Shown here one piece after another: positions 19,487 to 27,920 of a DNA stretch of 64,000 nucleotides; the first letter of the stretch is position 1, and the number at the start of each line of letters is the position of its first letter. A model generated the notes under the pieces. It did not search any database, had not been told where the DNA came from, and worked only from the letters and a program-made list of their open reading frames with translations. The position numbers were made by a program, and so were the translations under genes. Origin of the DNA: Arthrobacter sp. B0490 (lineage in GTDB: Bacteria; Actinomycetota; Actinomycetes; Actinomycetales; Micrococcaceae); contig NZ_PJIR01000006.1 of assembly GCF_002929355.1 (NCBI RefSeq), positions 124,001 through 188,000 of the forward strand. Direction: 5' to 3'.

Positions 19487-20305
19487 ATGAAGTATCGCCT
19501 GTCCGTCCTCGGAACCGCTGCAGCCCTCACGCTCGCGCTCGCCGGCTGCTCGTCGTCGACCCCGGCCGGCGAGGGTGGGTCGTCGGAGTCCGCGGCGGCG
19601 ACATCGCTGCAGGAGATCCAGGATGCGGGCGTCCTGACCGTGGGTACCGAGGGCACGTACAAGCCCTTCAGCTACCACGAGGACGGCAGTGGCGAGCTCA
19701 CCGGGTACGACGTCGAGGTCATCACCGCCGTCGCGGAGAAGATGGGCGTCGAGGCCGAGTTCGAGGAGACCCAGTGGGACGCGATCTTCGCGGGCCTCGA
19801 GGCGGGCCGCTTCGACGTGATCGCCAACCAGGTCTCCATCACGGACGAACGCAAGGCCACCTACGACTTCTCCGAGCCGTACACCGTCAGCTCCGGCGTG
19901 ATCGTCACCACGGCGGACAACGACGACATCACCTCGTTCGAGGACCTCTCGGGAAAGACGACGGCGCAGTCGCTGACCAGCAACTGGTACGACCTCGCCA
20001 CCGAGAGCGGCGCGAACGTGGAGCCCGTCGAGGGGTGGGCGCAGTCCGTCACGCTCCTGGAGCAGGGCCGCGTGGACGCGACGATCAACGACGAGCTGAC
20101 GTACCTGGACTACCAGAACACGAACAACAACGAGGGCATCAAGATCGCGGCCACCACCGAGGAGTCGTCCCAGAGCGCCGTCGCGGTGCGCAAGGGCAGC
20201 ACCGAACTCGTGGACGCCATCAACACGGCCCTCGGGGAGCTGCGTGCGGACGGCACGCTCACGGAGATCTCCGAGAAGTACTTCGGCTCCGACGTCAGCG
20301 AGTGA
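19487..20305 (+). CDS. Polar amino-acid (cystine-like) ABC transporter substrate-binding lipoprotein
   Basis: This 272-residue protein has a lipoprotein signal peptide MKYRLSVLGTAAALTLALAG ending at Cys21 (LALAGC), so it should be anchored to the outer face of the membrane. The mature part is a family-3 solute-binding fold (LTVGTEGTYKPFSYHE, TQWDAIFAGLEAGRFDVIANQVSITDERK, AQSLTSNWYDLA). AQSLTSNWYDLA and the ATINDELTYLDY region resemble FliY/TcyA cystine binders, so cystine is the best guess. GAAGGAAG precedes the ATG. It heads a three-gene importer operon. Confidence 0.9.
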   Translation: MKYRLSVLGTAAALTLALAGCSSSTPAGEGGSSESAAATSLQEIQDAGVLTVGTEGTYKPFSYHEDGSGELTGYDVEVITAVAEKMGVEAEFEETQWDAIFAGLEAGRFDVIANQVSITDERKATYDFSEPYTVSSGVIVTTADNDDITSFEDLSGKTTAQSLTSNWYDLATESGANVEPVEGWAQSVTLLEQGRVDATINDELTYLDYQNTNNNEGIKIAATTEESSQSAVAVRKGSTELVDAINTALGELRADGTLTEISEKYFGSDVSE

Positions 20306-20336
20306 TGCCGGCGCGAGGGGCCGGGGGATCTGACTG

Positions 20337-20996
20337 ATGGACTGGGACCTGCTGCGCACCTCCTTCTGGCCCATGCTCTCCGGCGGCCTGACGGGCACCA
20401 TCCCGCTCTCCCTCGCCTCCTTCGCGATCGGCCTGGCGCTGGCGCTCGTCGTCGCGCTCATGCGGATCAGCGGCAAGGCGGTGCTCTCCGGGATCGCCCG
20501 CTTCTACGTGTCGGTGATCCGCGGCACCCCCCTGCTGGTGCAGCTGTTCGTCATCTTCTACGGCCTGCCGTCCATCGGCCTGACCATCGATCCGTGGCCG
20601 AGCGCGATCATCGCCTTCTCGCTCAACGTGGCGGGCTACGCGGCGGAGATCCTGCGGGCCGCCATCCTCTCCGTGCCGAAGGGCCAGTGGGAGGCCGGCC
20701 ACACCATCGGCATGTCCCGTGCGCTCACCCTGCGCCGCGTCATCCTGCCGCAGGCCGCCCGCGTCTCCGTGCCGCCGCTCTCCAACACGTTCATCAGCCT
20801 CGTCAAGGACACGTCCCTGGCGTCGCTGATCCTCGTGACCGAGCTGTTCCGCGAGGCCCAGCAGATCGCCGCGTTCTCGCAGCAGTTCATGATGCTCTAC
20901 CTCGAGGCTGCAGCCATCTACTGGGTGTTCTGCCTCGTCCTGTCCAGCGGCCAGTCCGCACTCGAGAAGAGGTTGGACCGCTATGTCGCCCACTGA
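20337..20996 (+). CDS. Polar amino-acid ABC transporter permease
   Basis: This 219-residue HisM-type permease has about five membrane helices. It starts MDWDLLRTSFWPMLSGGLTG and carries the EAA coupling loop as AILSVPKGQWEAGHTIGMSRALTLRRVILPQA. The RGTPLLVQLF motif is typical of polar amino-acid importers of the cystine/glutamine group. It follows the binding protein by 31 bp and overlaps the ATPase gene by 14 bp. Confidence 0.93.
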   Translation: MDWDLLRTSFWPMLSGGLTGTIPLSLASFAIGLALALVVALMRISGKAVLSGIARFYVSVIRGTPLLVQLFVIFYGLPSIGLTIDPWPSAIIAFSLNVAGYAAEILRAAILSVPKGQWEAGHTIGMSRALTLRRVILPQAARVSVPPLSNTFISLVKDTSLASLILVTELFREAQQIAAFSQQFMMLYLEAAAIYWVFCLVLSSGQSALEKRLDRYVAH

Positions 20997-21747
20997 GCCC
21001 CTCCTGTCCGCTACCGGCCTGCAGAAGTCGTTCGGGGACACCCGGGTGCTGAAGTCCATCGACCTGCGGATCAACAGCGGTCAGGTGGTCGCGCTCGTCG
21101 GCCCGTCCGGCTCCGGCAAGACCACCGTGCTCCGCTGCCTCAACGGTCTCGAGACGCCCGACGGCGGGACCGTCGCCTTCAGCGGTGGACCGGCCGTGGA
21201 GTTCGGCGGGAAGGTGACGAAGAAGGAGTCGCTGTCGCTCCGGGACCGCAGCGCCATGGTGTTCCAGAACTACAACCTGTTCCCGCACATGACGGTGCTC
21301 GAGAACATCATCGAGGGCCCGGTCCGGGTGCGGAAGCGGCAGCGGAAGGACGCCGTCGCCGACGCCGAGCGGCTCCTCGGGCGCGTGGGGCTCGCCGAGA
21401 AGCGGGACGACTACCCCTTCAACCTGTCCGGCGGCCAGCAGCAGCGCGTCGGGATCGTCCGCGCACTGGCCCTGCAGCCCGATCTGCTGCTGTTCGACGA
21501 GCCGACCTCGGCCCTCGACCCCGAACTCGTCGGCGAAGTGCTCACCGTCATCAAGGAGCTCGCCGAGGAGAAGTGGACCATGGTGATCGTGACCCACGAG
21601 CTGGCCTTCGCCCGCGAGGTCGCCGACGAGGTGGTCTTCATGGACGGGGGCGTCGTCGTCGAGCACGGCCACCCCGACCAGGTGCTGCGCAATCCGCGCG
21701 AGGAGCGGACACGCCGGTTCGTCCAGCGCCTGCTCAACCCCTTCTAG
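20983..21747 (+). CDS. Polar amino-acid ABC transporter ATP-binding protein
   Basis: This 254-residue importer ATPase has Walker A GPSGSGKTT at about 39-47, Q-loop VFQNYNLFPHMTVLENI, signature LSGGQQQRVGI, Walker B LLLFDEPTSALDPE and H-loop VTHELAFAREVADEV. It energises uptake through the adjacent permease. It ends the operon, and no clear terminator hairpin lies in the 38 bp before fdhD's stop. Confidence 0.95.
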   Translation: MSPTEPLLSATGLQKSFGDTRVLKSIDLRINSGQVVALVGPSGSGKTTVLRCLNGLETPDGGTVAFSGGPAVEFGGKVTKKESLSLRDRSAMVFQNYNLFPHMTVLENIIEGPVRVRKRQRKDAVADAERLLGRVGLAEKRDDYPFNLSGGQQQRVGIVRALALQPDLLLFDEPTSALDPELVGEVLTVIKELAEEKWTMVIVTHELAFAREVADEVVFMDGGVVVEHGHPDQVLRNPREERTRRFVQRLLNPF

Positions 21748-21785
21748 GCTCGCCGTTCCGGGCCGCGATGATCGGGCCGCAGTGG

Positions 21786-22613
21786 TCAGGCCGCGATGCG
21801 GTCCGGATGCGAGTAGCAGTTCAGGGTCGTCCCGCGGCTGAAGCCCACGAGCGTGAGTCCGGCGTCGTCGGCGAGGTCCGCGGCGAGGGACGACGGCGCG
21901 CTGACGGCGGCGAGCACGGGGATGCCTGCGAGTTGCGCCTTCTGCACGAGCTCGAAGGATGCCCGGCCCGAGACCTGCAGGATGGTACCGCGTAGAGGCA
22001 GCAGCCCTTCGCGCAGTGCCCAGCCCACCACCTTGTCGACGGCGTTGTGGCGCCCCACGTCCTCACGGAGGCAGAGGAGCTCACCCTCGGCGGTGAAGAG
22101 ACCGGCGGCGTGGACGCCTCCCGTGCGGTCGAACAGCTTCTGGCTCTCCCTGAGGCGGTCGGGCAGCGAGGCCAGGATCCCGAGGTCCACCGGCGCCGGG
22201 TCGTCGTGCAGGTCGAACCGCGAGGACTTCCGCACCGCGTCGATCGACGCGGTGCCGCAGATGCCGCAGGAGCTCGAGGTGTACACGTGGCGTTCCATCG
22301 CGGTGTCGGGGAGTTCGACGCCCGGCCTGAGCTGCGCCTCCACGACGTTGAAGGTCTGCTGGCCGTTGTCGTCGACGCCGGCGCAGTACCGCAGGCTGGG
22401 CAGCTGGCCCGGCTCCCATACGATGCCCTCCGAGACGAGGAACCCGGCCACCAGGTCGAAGTCGTCCCCCGGGGTGCGCATGGTCACGGTGAAGGCGCTG
22501 CCGCCGAGGCGGATCTCCAGCGGCTCCTCCCCTGCGAGCACGTCCTCGCGGCGTCCCGTCTGTGCTCCGACGCGGAACTTGGTGATGCGGCGTCGCTGGG
22601 TGACCCGGTTCAT
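21786..22613 (-). CDS. fdhD: Formate dehydrogenase accessory sulfurtransferase FdhD
   Basis: This 275-residue protein transfers sulfur from a cysteine desulfurase to the molybdenum or tungsten cofactor of formate dehydrogenase. The catalytic CxxC is visible as SSSCGICGTAS near residue 117. GFLVSEGIV, REDVGRHNAVDKVVG and the C-terminal FSRGTTLNCYSHPDRI are diagnostic. CAAGGAG precedes the ATG at 22613. It lies downstream of moeA on the same strand, 95 bp away. The formate dehydrogenase itself is not in this window. Confidence 0.95.
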   Translation of the reverse strand: MNRVTQRRRITKFRVGAQTGRREDVLAGEEPLEIRLGGSAFTVTMRTPGDDFDLVAGFLVSEGIVWEPGQLPSLRYCAGVDDNGQQTFNVVEAQLRPGVELPDTAMERHVYTSSSCGICGTASIDAVRKSSRFDLHDDPAPVDLGILASLPDRLRESQKLFDRTGGVHAAGLFTAEGELLCLREDVGRHNAVDKVVGWALREGLLPLRGTILQVSGRASFELVQKAQLAGIPVLAAVSAPSSLAADLADDAGLTLVGFSRGTTLNCYSHPDRIAA

Positions 22614-22708
22614 GCTGCGCTCCTTGCCTCGGTCCTAGAACGAGGTTAGTCGACCCCGGGGGGTCCTCCGGGCCGCCGGTGCCACCACGAAGGGATGGAC
22701 AGCACCGG

Positions 22709-23974
22709 TCAGCTCGCGGGCACCACCCAGGGCAGGGTCAGGGCAGGCACGGCGTCGCCCGCTGCGCAGCCTTCGGGCGGGATCACGAGCACGCCGTCCG
22801 CGGCGGCGAGCCCGCGCAGCATCCCGGACCGCTGGTGGGTGCTGGGGACGGCACGGCCTGCCTCGACGCGGTAGGGCACGAGCCGGCTCCTGCGGGGCAG
22901 CGGCTCGAAGGCGTCCGCGCTCGTCACGGTGCGGGGCGTCTCCAGCGGTGATCCGCGGAGCCCTGCGAGCAGCGGGGCGGCCACGGTGAGCATGGCCATC
23001 ATCGCCGCCAGCGGGTTGCCCGGGAGCCCCACGAGGAAGCGGCCGTCCGGCAGCCGGGCCAGCAGCGTCGGGTGGCCCGGACGCATCGCGATGCCGTCGA
23101 TGATCAACTCGGCGCCCAGTTCGGTGAGCGCCCGCCGGATGTGGTCCGCGGAGGAACTGCCCGTCCCCCCGGTGGTGATCAGCACGTCGCCGGAGGCGCG
23201 CGCGAGGGAGAACTCGTCGGTCGGTTCCGCGCTGATGGCCGCCACGACGTCGTCGAGGTCGTCCTTGGCGCGTCCGGCGACGTCGACGTGCCCGCCCAGC
23301 AGAGCCACGAATCCGGGCAACTGGGGCCCGAAGGTGTCGCGCACCTGGCCGGGGTACGGCAGTCCGTGGTCGATCACCTCGTCACCCGTCATGAGCAGGG
23401 ACACCCGCGGGGCCCGGAGGACGGCGAGGGTGTCGTGCCCGCACACCGCCGCGAGGGCGATCTGCGCGGGGTTCAGGACGACGCCGGCGGGGATCGCCTC
23501 GGAGCCCTCCTCGGCCTCCTCCCCCGCCGGTCGCACGTGCTCGTGGAGCGACGGCTCGTCCGGCCGTGCGGACCCGTTGCGTTCGAGCGTGTCCCCGCGG
23601 ACCGATCCGTGCTCCGTCCGGAGGATGCCGACGGCGTTCTGGGGCACCACCCCTCCCGTGAGGATGAATGTCGCCTCGCCGGGTGCGAGCAACACCTCCC
23701 CGGAGTCGGAGTGGGGCGAGGGCCTGCCCCGCAGGTGTTCCTCCTGCACGTGGCTCACGAGCGTCCAGGGCGGCTCGCCGTTGACCGCCCAGCCGTCCAT
23801 CGCCGACGACGCGTAGTGCGGTATGGACTGCAGCGCGTGCACCGGTTCGGCGAGCGTCTGGCCGAGGGCATCATTCAGCGTGACGGTCTGGAACGGCAGG
23901 GGCCGCCCGGCGGTGTACGCGAGCGTGCGGGCGGTGGCCCAGTCGACGTCGCGTGCTGCTGTGGCCTCGCTCAT
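22709..23974 (-). CDS. moeA: Molybdopterin molybdotransferase MoeA
   Basis: This 421-residue enzyme inserts molybdate into adenylated molybdopterin. The N-terminal segment has SIPHYASSAMDGWAV (the MDG(Y/W)A motif). The central MoCF-binding domain has LLMTGDEVIDHG, VLITTGGTGSSSADHI and VGLPGNPLAAMMAM, followed by a short C-terminal beta domain. ATG 23974 gives the normal length, and its ATGA overlaps the stop of the upstream DUF6457 gene. An ~45-residue insertion (EHVRPAGEEAEEGSEAIPAG) in domain III is a little longer than usual. Confidence 0.94.
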   Translation of the reverse strand: MSEATAARDVDWATARTLAYTAGRPLPFQTVTLNDALGQTLAEPVHALQSIPHYASSAMDGWAVNGEPPWTLVSHVQEEHLRGRPSPHSDSGEVLLAPGEATFILTGGVVPQNAVGILRTEHGSVRGDTLERNGSARPDEPSLHEHVRPAGEEAEEGSEAIPAGVVLNPAQIALAAVCGHDTLAVLRAPRVSLLMTGDEVIDHGLPYPGQVRDTFGPQLPGFVALLGGHVDVAGRAKDDLDDVVAAISAEPTDEFSLARASGDVLITTGGTGSSSADHIRRALTELGAELIIDGIAMRPGHPTLLARLPDGRFLVGLPGNPLAAMMAMLTVAAPLLAGLRGSPLETPRTVTSADAFEPLPRRSRLVPYRVEAGRAVPSTHQRSGMLRGLAAADGVLVIPPEGCAAGDAVPALTLPWVVPAS

Positions 23975-24255
23975 TCCGTGACTCCTTCCGCCGCGGCCTC
24001 CGCGCAGAGCGCGTCGGCCACCGCCGTCGCGGATCGCATCGCGACCTGCTCCTCGGCCTGTCCGCTGCCGACGGCGAGCCCAGCGGCGTATCCGACGACG
24101 AAGGTGGTCAGGGGTGCGGCCGGTCGGACGACGCCGTGGGCGGCCCGGCCCGCGAGTCCGAGGACCGCGTCGATGTCCACGTCGGTCCCGTCGATCTCGA
24201 AGGCGGCGAGCAACTTCTCGGTCCAGTCGTGCAGCAGCTTCTGGCGATCGTCCAT
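23971..24255 (-). CDS. DUF6457 small protein
   Basis: This 94-residue, mostly helical protein begins MDDRQKLLHDWTEKLLAAFEI with DGTDVDIDAVLGLAGRAAHGVVRPAAPLTTFVVGYAAG in the middle. The family is found in actinobacteria beside molybdenum cofactor genes, and its biochemical role is not known to me. It overlaps moeA by 4 bp and lies 17 bp after mobA, so co-translation and a Moco-related role are inferred from context. Confidence 0.8.
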   Translation of the reverse strand: MDDRQKLLHDWTEKLLAAFEIDGTDVDIDAVLGLAGRAAHGVVRPAAPLTTFVVGYAAGLAVGSGQAEEQVAMRSATAVADALCAEAAAEGVTE

Positions 24256-24272
24256 GGGCCCTCCGGGTGGTG

Positions 24273-24884
24273 TCAGGGGACGTCGACGCCCAGCGCTCGT
24301 GCGTCATGCCAGGTGTCGACGTCGTGCGTCGTGCCCGGTGGAACCGGGACAGGTCTGCTCCTCACAGTAGCAAGGAGGCTGTGCATCGACAGGTTGTCCG
24401 CGGATCCGCGGCTCAGCACGGCATCGACGGCGGCGGCGAGGTCCTCGGTCCGGTAGAGCGCCGCCAGCGGCTGGTGGCGGCCGCCGTCCACCGCCACGAG
24501 GGACGCGTCGGCGCCGCCCGCGGCCTCGGCCAGCAGGATCTCGAGGAGCTCGCCGACGCGTGGCATGTCGCAGGCGACGACGGCGTACCACGGCGACCGG
24601 GGTTGCGGCGAGGCCCGGAACCCGGCGACGACGGCGGCGGCAGGTCCGGCGAACGCGGGTTCCTCCCGGACGAACGACGGAGCGCCCGGGAGCGGGTGGT
24701 GCGCACCGTCGTCGGGTGCGGGTCCCACAACGGTCAGGCGCCGTGCCCGGGCGAGCGCGGCGCAGGTGCGCTCGAGCAGGGTCTCGCCGTCGAGGATCAG
24801 TCCGGCCTTCGGGACGCCTCCGAGCCGGGAGGACCGCCCCCCGGACAGGATGATCGCGTCGAAGGGCGGGATGCCCCCGCTCAT
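24273..24884 (-). CDS. mobA: Molybdenum cofactor guanylyltransferase (MobA-like NTP transferase)
   Basis: This 203-residue nucleotidyltransferase has the N-terminal signature ILSGGRSSRLGGVPKAGL, binding the nucleotide phosphates, and the metal-binding CDMPRVGE near residue 112. Family function is attaching GMP (or CMP) to molybdopterin for enzymes such as formate dehydrogenase. ATG 24884 overlaps the stop of the HNH gene by 4 bp. The frame extends upstream but only as antisense to that gene. It is part of the HNH-mobA-DUF6457-moeA block. Confidence 0.88.
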   Translation of the reverse strand: MSGGIPPFDAIILSGGRSSRLGGVPKAGLILDGETLLERTCAALARARRLTVVGPAPDDGAHHPLPGAPSFVREEPAFAGPAAAVVAGFRASPQPRSPWYAVVACDMPRVGELLEILLAEAAGGADASLVAVDGGRHQPLAALYRTEDLAAAVDAVLSRGSADNLSMHSLLATVRSRPVPVPPGTTHDVDTWHDARALGVDVP

Positions 24885-25378
24885 GCCGCGTTCTCGGCGA
24901 GGAACTCGCTCCACTGCGGTGCGGGCTTCTCGAGCTCGCGGATCTGCCATTGGGGGCCGCGCGGCGGGAGCGGGACGATCCGCAGCTTCCAGCCCAGGCT
25001 GCTGAGCGTCTTGTCCCCCTTGGCGTTGTTGCATTTGAGGCAGCACGCCACGAGGTTCTCCCACGTGTCGGCGCCGCCCCGCGAGCGCGGCTGGACGTGG
25101 TCGATGGTCGAGGCGGTCTTCCCGCAGTAGGCACACAGGTGGTTGTCGCGGCGAAGTACCCCGCGCCGGGTGGCCGTGACGTCATACCGGTACGGGATCT
25201 TCACATACCGGTGGAGGAGGATCACCGACGGTCGGCCCAGGACTTCCGTCGGGCCGACGACGGGCTCGTCGTCCTCCGCGACGACGCTGGCCTTCCCCGT
25301 GAGGACGAGCACCAGCGCCCGGCGGAAGGTGACCACCGCCAGTGGTTCATACCCTGCGTTCAGAACAAGAGTGCGCAT
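24881..25378 (-). CDS. HNH endonuclease domain protein
   Basis: This 165-residue protein starts MRTLVLNAGYEPLAVVTFRRAL and carries a zinc-binding HNH nuclease module: CAYCG, then TIDHVQPRSRGG and ENLVACCLKCNNAKG, giving the two CxxC pairs and the catalytic His. This is the stand-alone HNH protein conserved in many actinobacteria, whose biological role is unclear. It is placed first in the molybdenum-cofactor block and translationally coupled to mobA (ATGA overlap). A start ~44 residues upstream is possible but lacks homology by eye. Confidence 0.88.
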   Translation of the reverse strand: MRTLVLNAGYEPLAVVTFRRALVLVLTGKASVVAEDDEPVVGPTEVLGRPSVILLHRYVKIPYRYDVTATRRGVLRRDNHLCAYCGKTASTIDHVQPRSRGGADTWENLVACCLKCNNAKGDKTLSSLGWKLRIVPLPPRGPQWQIRELEKPAPQWSEFLAENAA

Positions 25379-25545
25379 GAACAAAGCCTCGATGCTGACC
25401 TGTTCCCGCAACCGGTTGCCATCCCGGGGTTCGGGAGACGTGCTTCGGATTGACACTGCAAGGGTAAGCAAAACACATGCGGGCGACCAATCGGCAGAAT
25501 CGGGCGTCACGTGTGGTGCGGTGCTCGATCTGCTACCCGTGAGAA

Positions 25546-25582
25546 GACGGAAGGACCGGCACAGCGTGCCGGTCCTTCCGTC
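25546..25582 (-). terminator. Terminator downstream of the NlpC/P60 operon
   Basis: A 16-bp perfect stem (25546-25561 with 25567-25582) with a CAGCG loop lies 18 bp past the stop of the second NlpC/P60 gene. Confidence 0.85.
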
Positions 25583-25600
25583 ATTCGGGCTGTCCTCGGA

Positions 25601-26518
25601 TCAGCCGCCCACGCGGATGTACACGCCGCCGGAGCCGAGCTCCGCGGGTGCGATCACCGTGGTGTTGCCGTTGAATCCACCGTGGACGGCCTGGCCGCCA
25701 CCGATGTACACGGCGATGTGGGCGGCGCCCATGCCGCCGTCGGCGTAGTAGATCAGGTCGCCCGGGATGGCCTCGCCCGCGCTGACGGTGCGGCCCAGGG
25801 AGAGATAGCCCGCCGGCCAGCCGTGGAAGTTGACGCCTGCGGCGGCGAGCGAGTTGCTGGCGAGGCGGGTGCAGTCCTGCATGACGCCGAGCTGGCCCTT
25901 GGCCGCTGCGGCGATCTTGGCGGCGAGGCCCGACGACGCGGCGGGGGCTGCCGGGGCTGCCGGGGCTGCCGGGGCTACAGGAGCGACCGGTGCCACGGCT
26001 GCTGCGGGAGCGGCCACGGGTGCGGCCGCCCTCGCTGCCACGGGAGCAGCAGCCTGGGCGATCGGCGCCTGGACCGCTGCGGCGGGTGCCGGGGCCACTG
26101 CCACGGGTGCCGGGGCTGCGGGTTCGACGACGGGCGCCGCCACGACGGGTGTCTCGGCGACGGGTGCCTCGACAGGGGCCTTGGGGGCGACGACAGGCGC
26201 CTTGGGGGCGACGACGACCTTCGCCTGGACCTTGACGGGCGTCCGGTTGAAGGAGACGACGGAGTCGACGGGTGCGACGACGGCGGGCCGCGCCGACGAC
26301 ACGGAGACGTTGGACGCGGCGACGTCGCGCTGCGGCTGCAGGTCGGCGGCGTTGGCGGCGACACCGCTGGTCAGGACGAGACCCGAGGCCGCGACGATGA
26401 CGGCGGCCTGGCGGCCCATGCCGGTGGCGTTCGTGGTGACGGCTTTGGCGAGGTTCGAGAAGCTTGCGGTGGTCCGCACTTCTTCTCGATGGCGTGCGGA
26501 AATGGCGCGTGAAGACAT
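25601..26518 (-). CDS. Secreted NlpC/P60 peptidoglycan endopeptidase (second copy)
   Basis: This 305-residue protein has an N-terminal export signal with a long basic n-region and hydrophobic core GRQAAVIVAASGLVLTSGVAANA. A ~100-residue Ala/Pro/Val-rich linker with VAPKAPV-type repeats follows, then an NlpC/P60 domain from about residue 210. The expected Cys-His-His triad is present: Cys in MQDCTRLA, His in AAHIAVYIGG and His 12 residues later in AVHGGFNG. It would cleave D-Glu-mDAP/Lys cross-link stems in the wall. It lies 24 bp behind its paralogue and under the same c-di-AMP riboswitch. Confidence 0.88.
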   Translation of the reverse strand: MSSRAISARHREEVRTTASFSNLAKAVTTNATGMGRQAAVIVAASGLVLTSGVAANAADLQPQRDVAASNVSVSSARPAVVAPVDSVVSFNRTPVKVQAKVVVAPKAPVVAPKAPVEAPVAETPVVAAPVVEPAAPAPVAVAPAPAAAVQAPIAQAAAPVAARAAAPVAAPAAAVAPVAPVAPAAPAAPAAPAASSGLAAKIAAAAKGQLGVMQDCTRLASNSLAAAGVNFHGWPAGYLSLGRTVSAGEAIPGDLIYYADGGMGAAHIAVYIGGGQAVHGGFNGNTTVIAPAELGSGGVYIRVGG

Positions 26519-26542
26519 GGGGGAATACTCCGGTGGTGGTGT

Positions 26543-27442
26543 TTAGCGGACGCGGACGAAGCTGGCGCCGGGAAGGTCGGACAGGCTGTGGAGGCCGGTG
26601 TTCATGCCGTTCAGGCCACCGCTGATGACCTGGCCGTTGCCGACGTAGATCGCGACGTGGCCGCCGGTGATGACGAGGTCGCCTGCTGCAGGGCTGCCGA
26701 CGACGTCGCCGAACTGGAAGAACTGGCCGGGGGCGAGATCGCCGACGGACTTGCCGACCGAGCGCAGTGCGGTCTCGACCATGGCTGTGCAGTCCTGGGC
26801 CACGCCGATCTGGGCGTACGCAGAACCGACCAGGCCGGCCGCGACGCCGGAGGACGGGGCGGCGGGAGCGGGCTGCGGTGCGGGGGCCGGTGCGGGAGCG
26901 GCGGGCGCTGCTGCCGGCGCCACTGCGGCGGGGGCTGCTGTCGGTGCGGGGGCCGCGACCGGTGCTGCGACCGGGGCGGGGGCCGCGACGGGGGCAGGGG
27001 CTGCGATGGCAGCGGCCGGTGCTACGACGGGCACGGGGGCCGGTGCCTCGACGGGCGCTGGGGCCGGTACCTCGACGACGGGCGCGGGGGCCGGTGCCTC
27101 GACGACGGGCTCAGGGACCGGTGCCTCGACGACGGGCTCAGGGGCGGCAGTGACCTCGACGGCCACGCGGTCGAAGGGGACCGTGGCGGTGGCGGGCACG
27201 GTGACCTCGGCCGAGACGACCCGGCTGACGGTCAGCGCTGCAGAGGACTGGACTTCGCGCTCAGCGGGGGTGGCGCCGTGGGCCGGCAGGCCCGCGGTCA
27301 GGACCAGGCCCGAGGCGGCGACGATGACGGCTGCCTGGCGGCCGACGGATCCGGCGTTGGAGGTGACTGCAGTGGACAGGTTCGTCAGCGCACTGACGTT
27401 CCGGGCCGCACGGTGGCGGCCCAGTGAAGAGCTATTGGACAC
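26543..27442 (-). CDS. Secreted NlpC/P60-family protein (first copy), third triad residue changed
   Basis: This 299-residue paralogue of the following gene shares the signal region (GRQAAVIVAASGLVLTAGLPAHG), a Pro/Ala-rich linker with repeated VEAPAPAP-like units, and a C-terminal NlpC/P60 domain. Cys (AQDCTAMVE) and His (GGHVAIYVG) are in place. The position 12 residues after that His is Ser (QVISGGLNG) rather than the usual His, so activity may be altered. GTG 27442 is preceded by GGGAGAGG. It is the first gene after the c-di-AMP riboswitch. Confidence 0.85.
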   Translation of the reverse strand: MSNSSSLGRHRAARNVSALTNLSTAVTSNAGSVGRQAAVIVAASGLVLTAGLPAHGATPAEREVQSSAALTVSRVVSAEVTVPATATVPFDRVAVEVTAAPEPVVEAPVPEPVVEAPAPAPVVEVPAPAPVEAPAPVPVVAPAAAIAAPAPVAAPAPVAAPVAAPAPTAAPAAVAPAAAPAAPAPAPAPQPAPAAPSSGVAAGLVGSAYAQIGVAQDCTAMVETALRSVGKSVGDLAPGQFFQFGDVVGSPAAGDLVITGGHVAIYVGNGQVISGGLNGMNTGLHSLSDLPGASFVRVR

Positions 27443-27460
27443 GTTGGATTGCCTCTCCCA

Positions 27461-27630
27461 ACGCCTGCGAGGTGAGCTGTCGGATTCGGATGGGAGTCAC
27501 CCGGCCGCTGCTGTGAGACAGCGACTTAACCCCAAGGATTTCGAGAACGAAACCCAGAAATTGGTTCCCCCGCCTCTGCCATGCGATGGTGCGGACGGAC
27601 CTCGAGCAATGGCAGAGCTAGGCGATTTGC
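27461..27630 (-). promoter_or_regulatory. c-di-AMP (ydaO/yuaA) riboswitch
   Basis: Reading the minus strand 5' to 3', ATCGCCTAGCTCTGCC is followed by GGCAGAGGCGGGGGAACC, then TTGGGGTTAAGTC, GGGTGACTCC and finally CCGAATCCGACAG with CTCACCTCGCAGGCG. These are the conserved blocks of the ydaO-yuaA aptamer in the right order, and AGGCG closes with CGCCT at the 5' end. The class turns genes off on binding c-di-AMP and often precedes cell-wall hydrolases in actinobacteria. It ends 18 nt before the GTG of the first NlpC/P60 gene, so it should govern both. Confidence 0.92.
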
Positions 27631-27670
27631 AGGAGGGTGCCGGATCTAGAGCGAATTTGGCACGAGATGA

Positions 27671-27699
27671 AAGCTACAACAAAAATGCTCGTTTGTCAC
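27671..27699 (-). promoter_or_regulatory. Promoter of the riboswitch-NlpC/P60 transcript
   Basis: On the minus strand, GTGACA (27694-27699) and TAGCTT (27671-27676) are separated by exactly 17 bp in a locally AT-rich patch. A start near 27664 would put the whole aptamer in the leader. Confidence 0.65.
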
Positions 27700-27840
27700 A
27701 TTACGGTCACGGAACGGTGTGTTCTTGATGACGACGGCGATTCGGAGGATGATCCTCGCGCTGCGCGCCGAGCGGGCGGGCCGGTGGCCCCGGTACTGCC
27801 TTCCGGTCGGACATGCGGGGGCCGCGGTCGCCGGGAAGGG

Positions 27841-27872
27841 GCTGTCGGGCTGGGACGCTGTCGGGCTGGGAC
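27841..27872. repeat. 16-bp tandem repeat, two perfect copies
   Basis: GCTGTCGGGCTGGGAC occurs twice head to tail, with a degenerate third at about 27893-27905. It is in a non-coding stretch between the riboswitch promoter and the DtxR-family gene. Confidence 0.85.
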
Positions 27873-27920
27873 GTCGCCCCAACGGGCCCTCGCCGGGCTG
27901 GAACGCTGCCCGACCACGCC

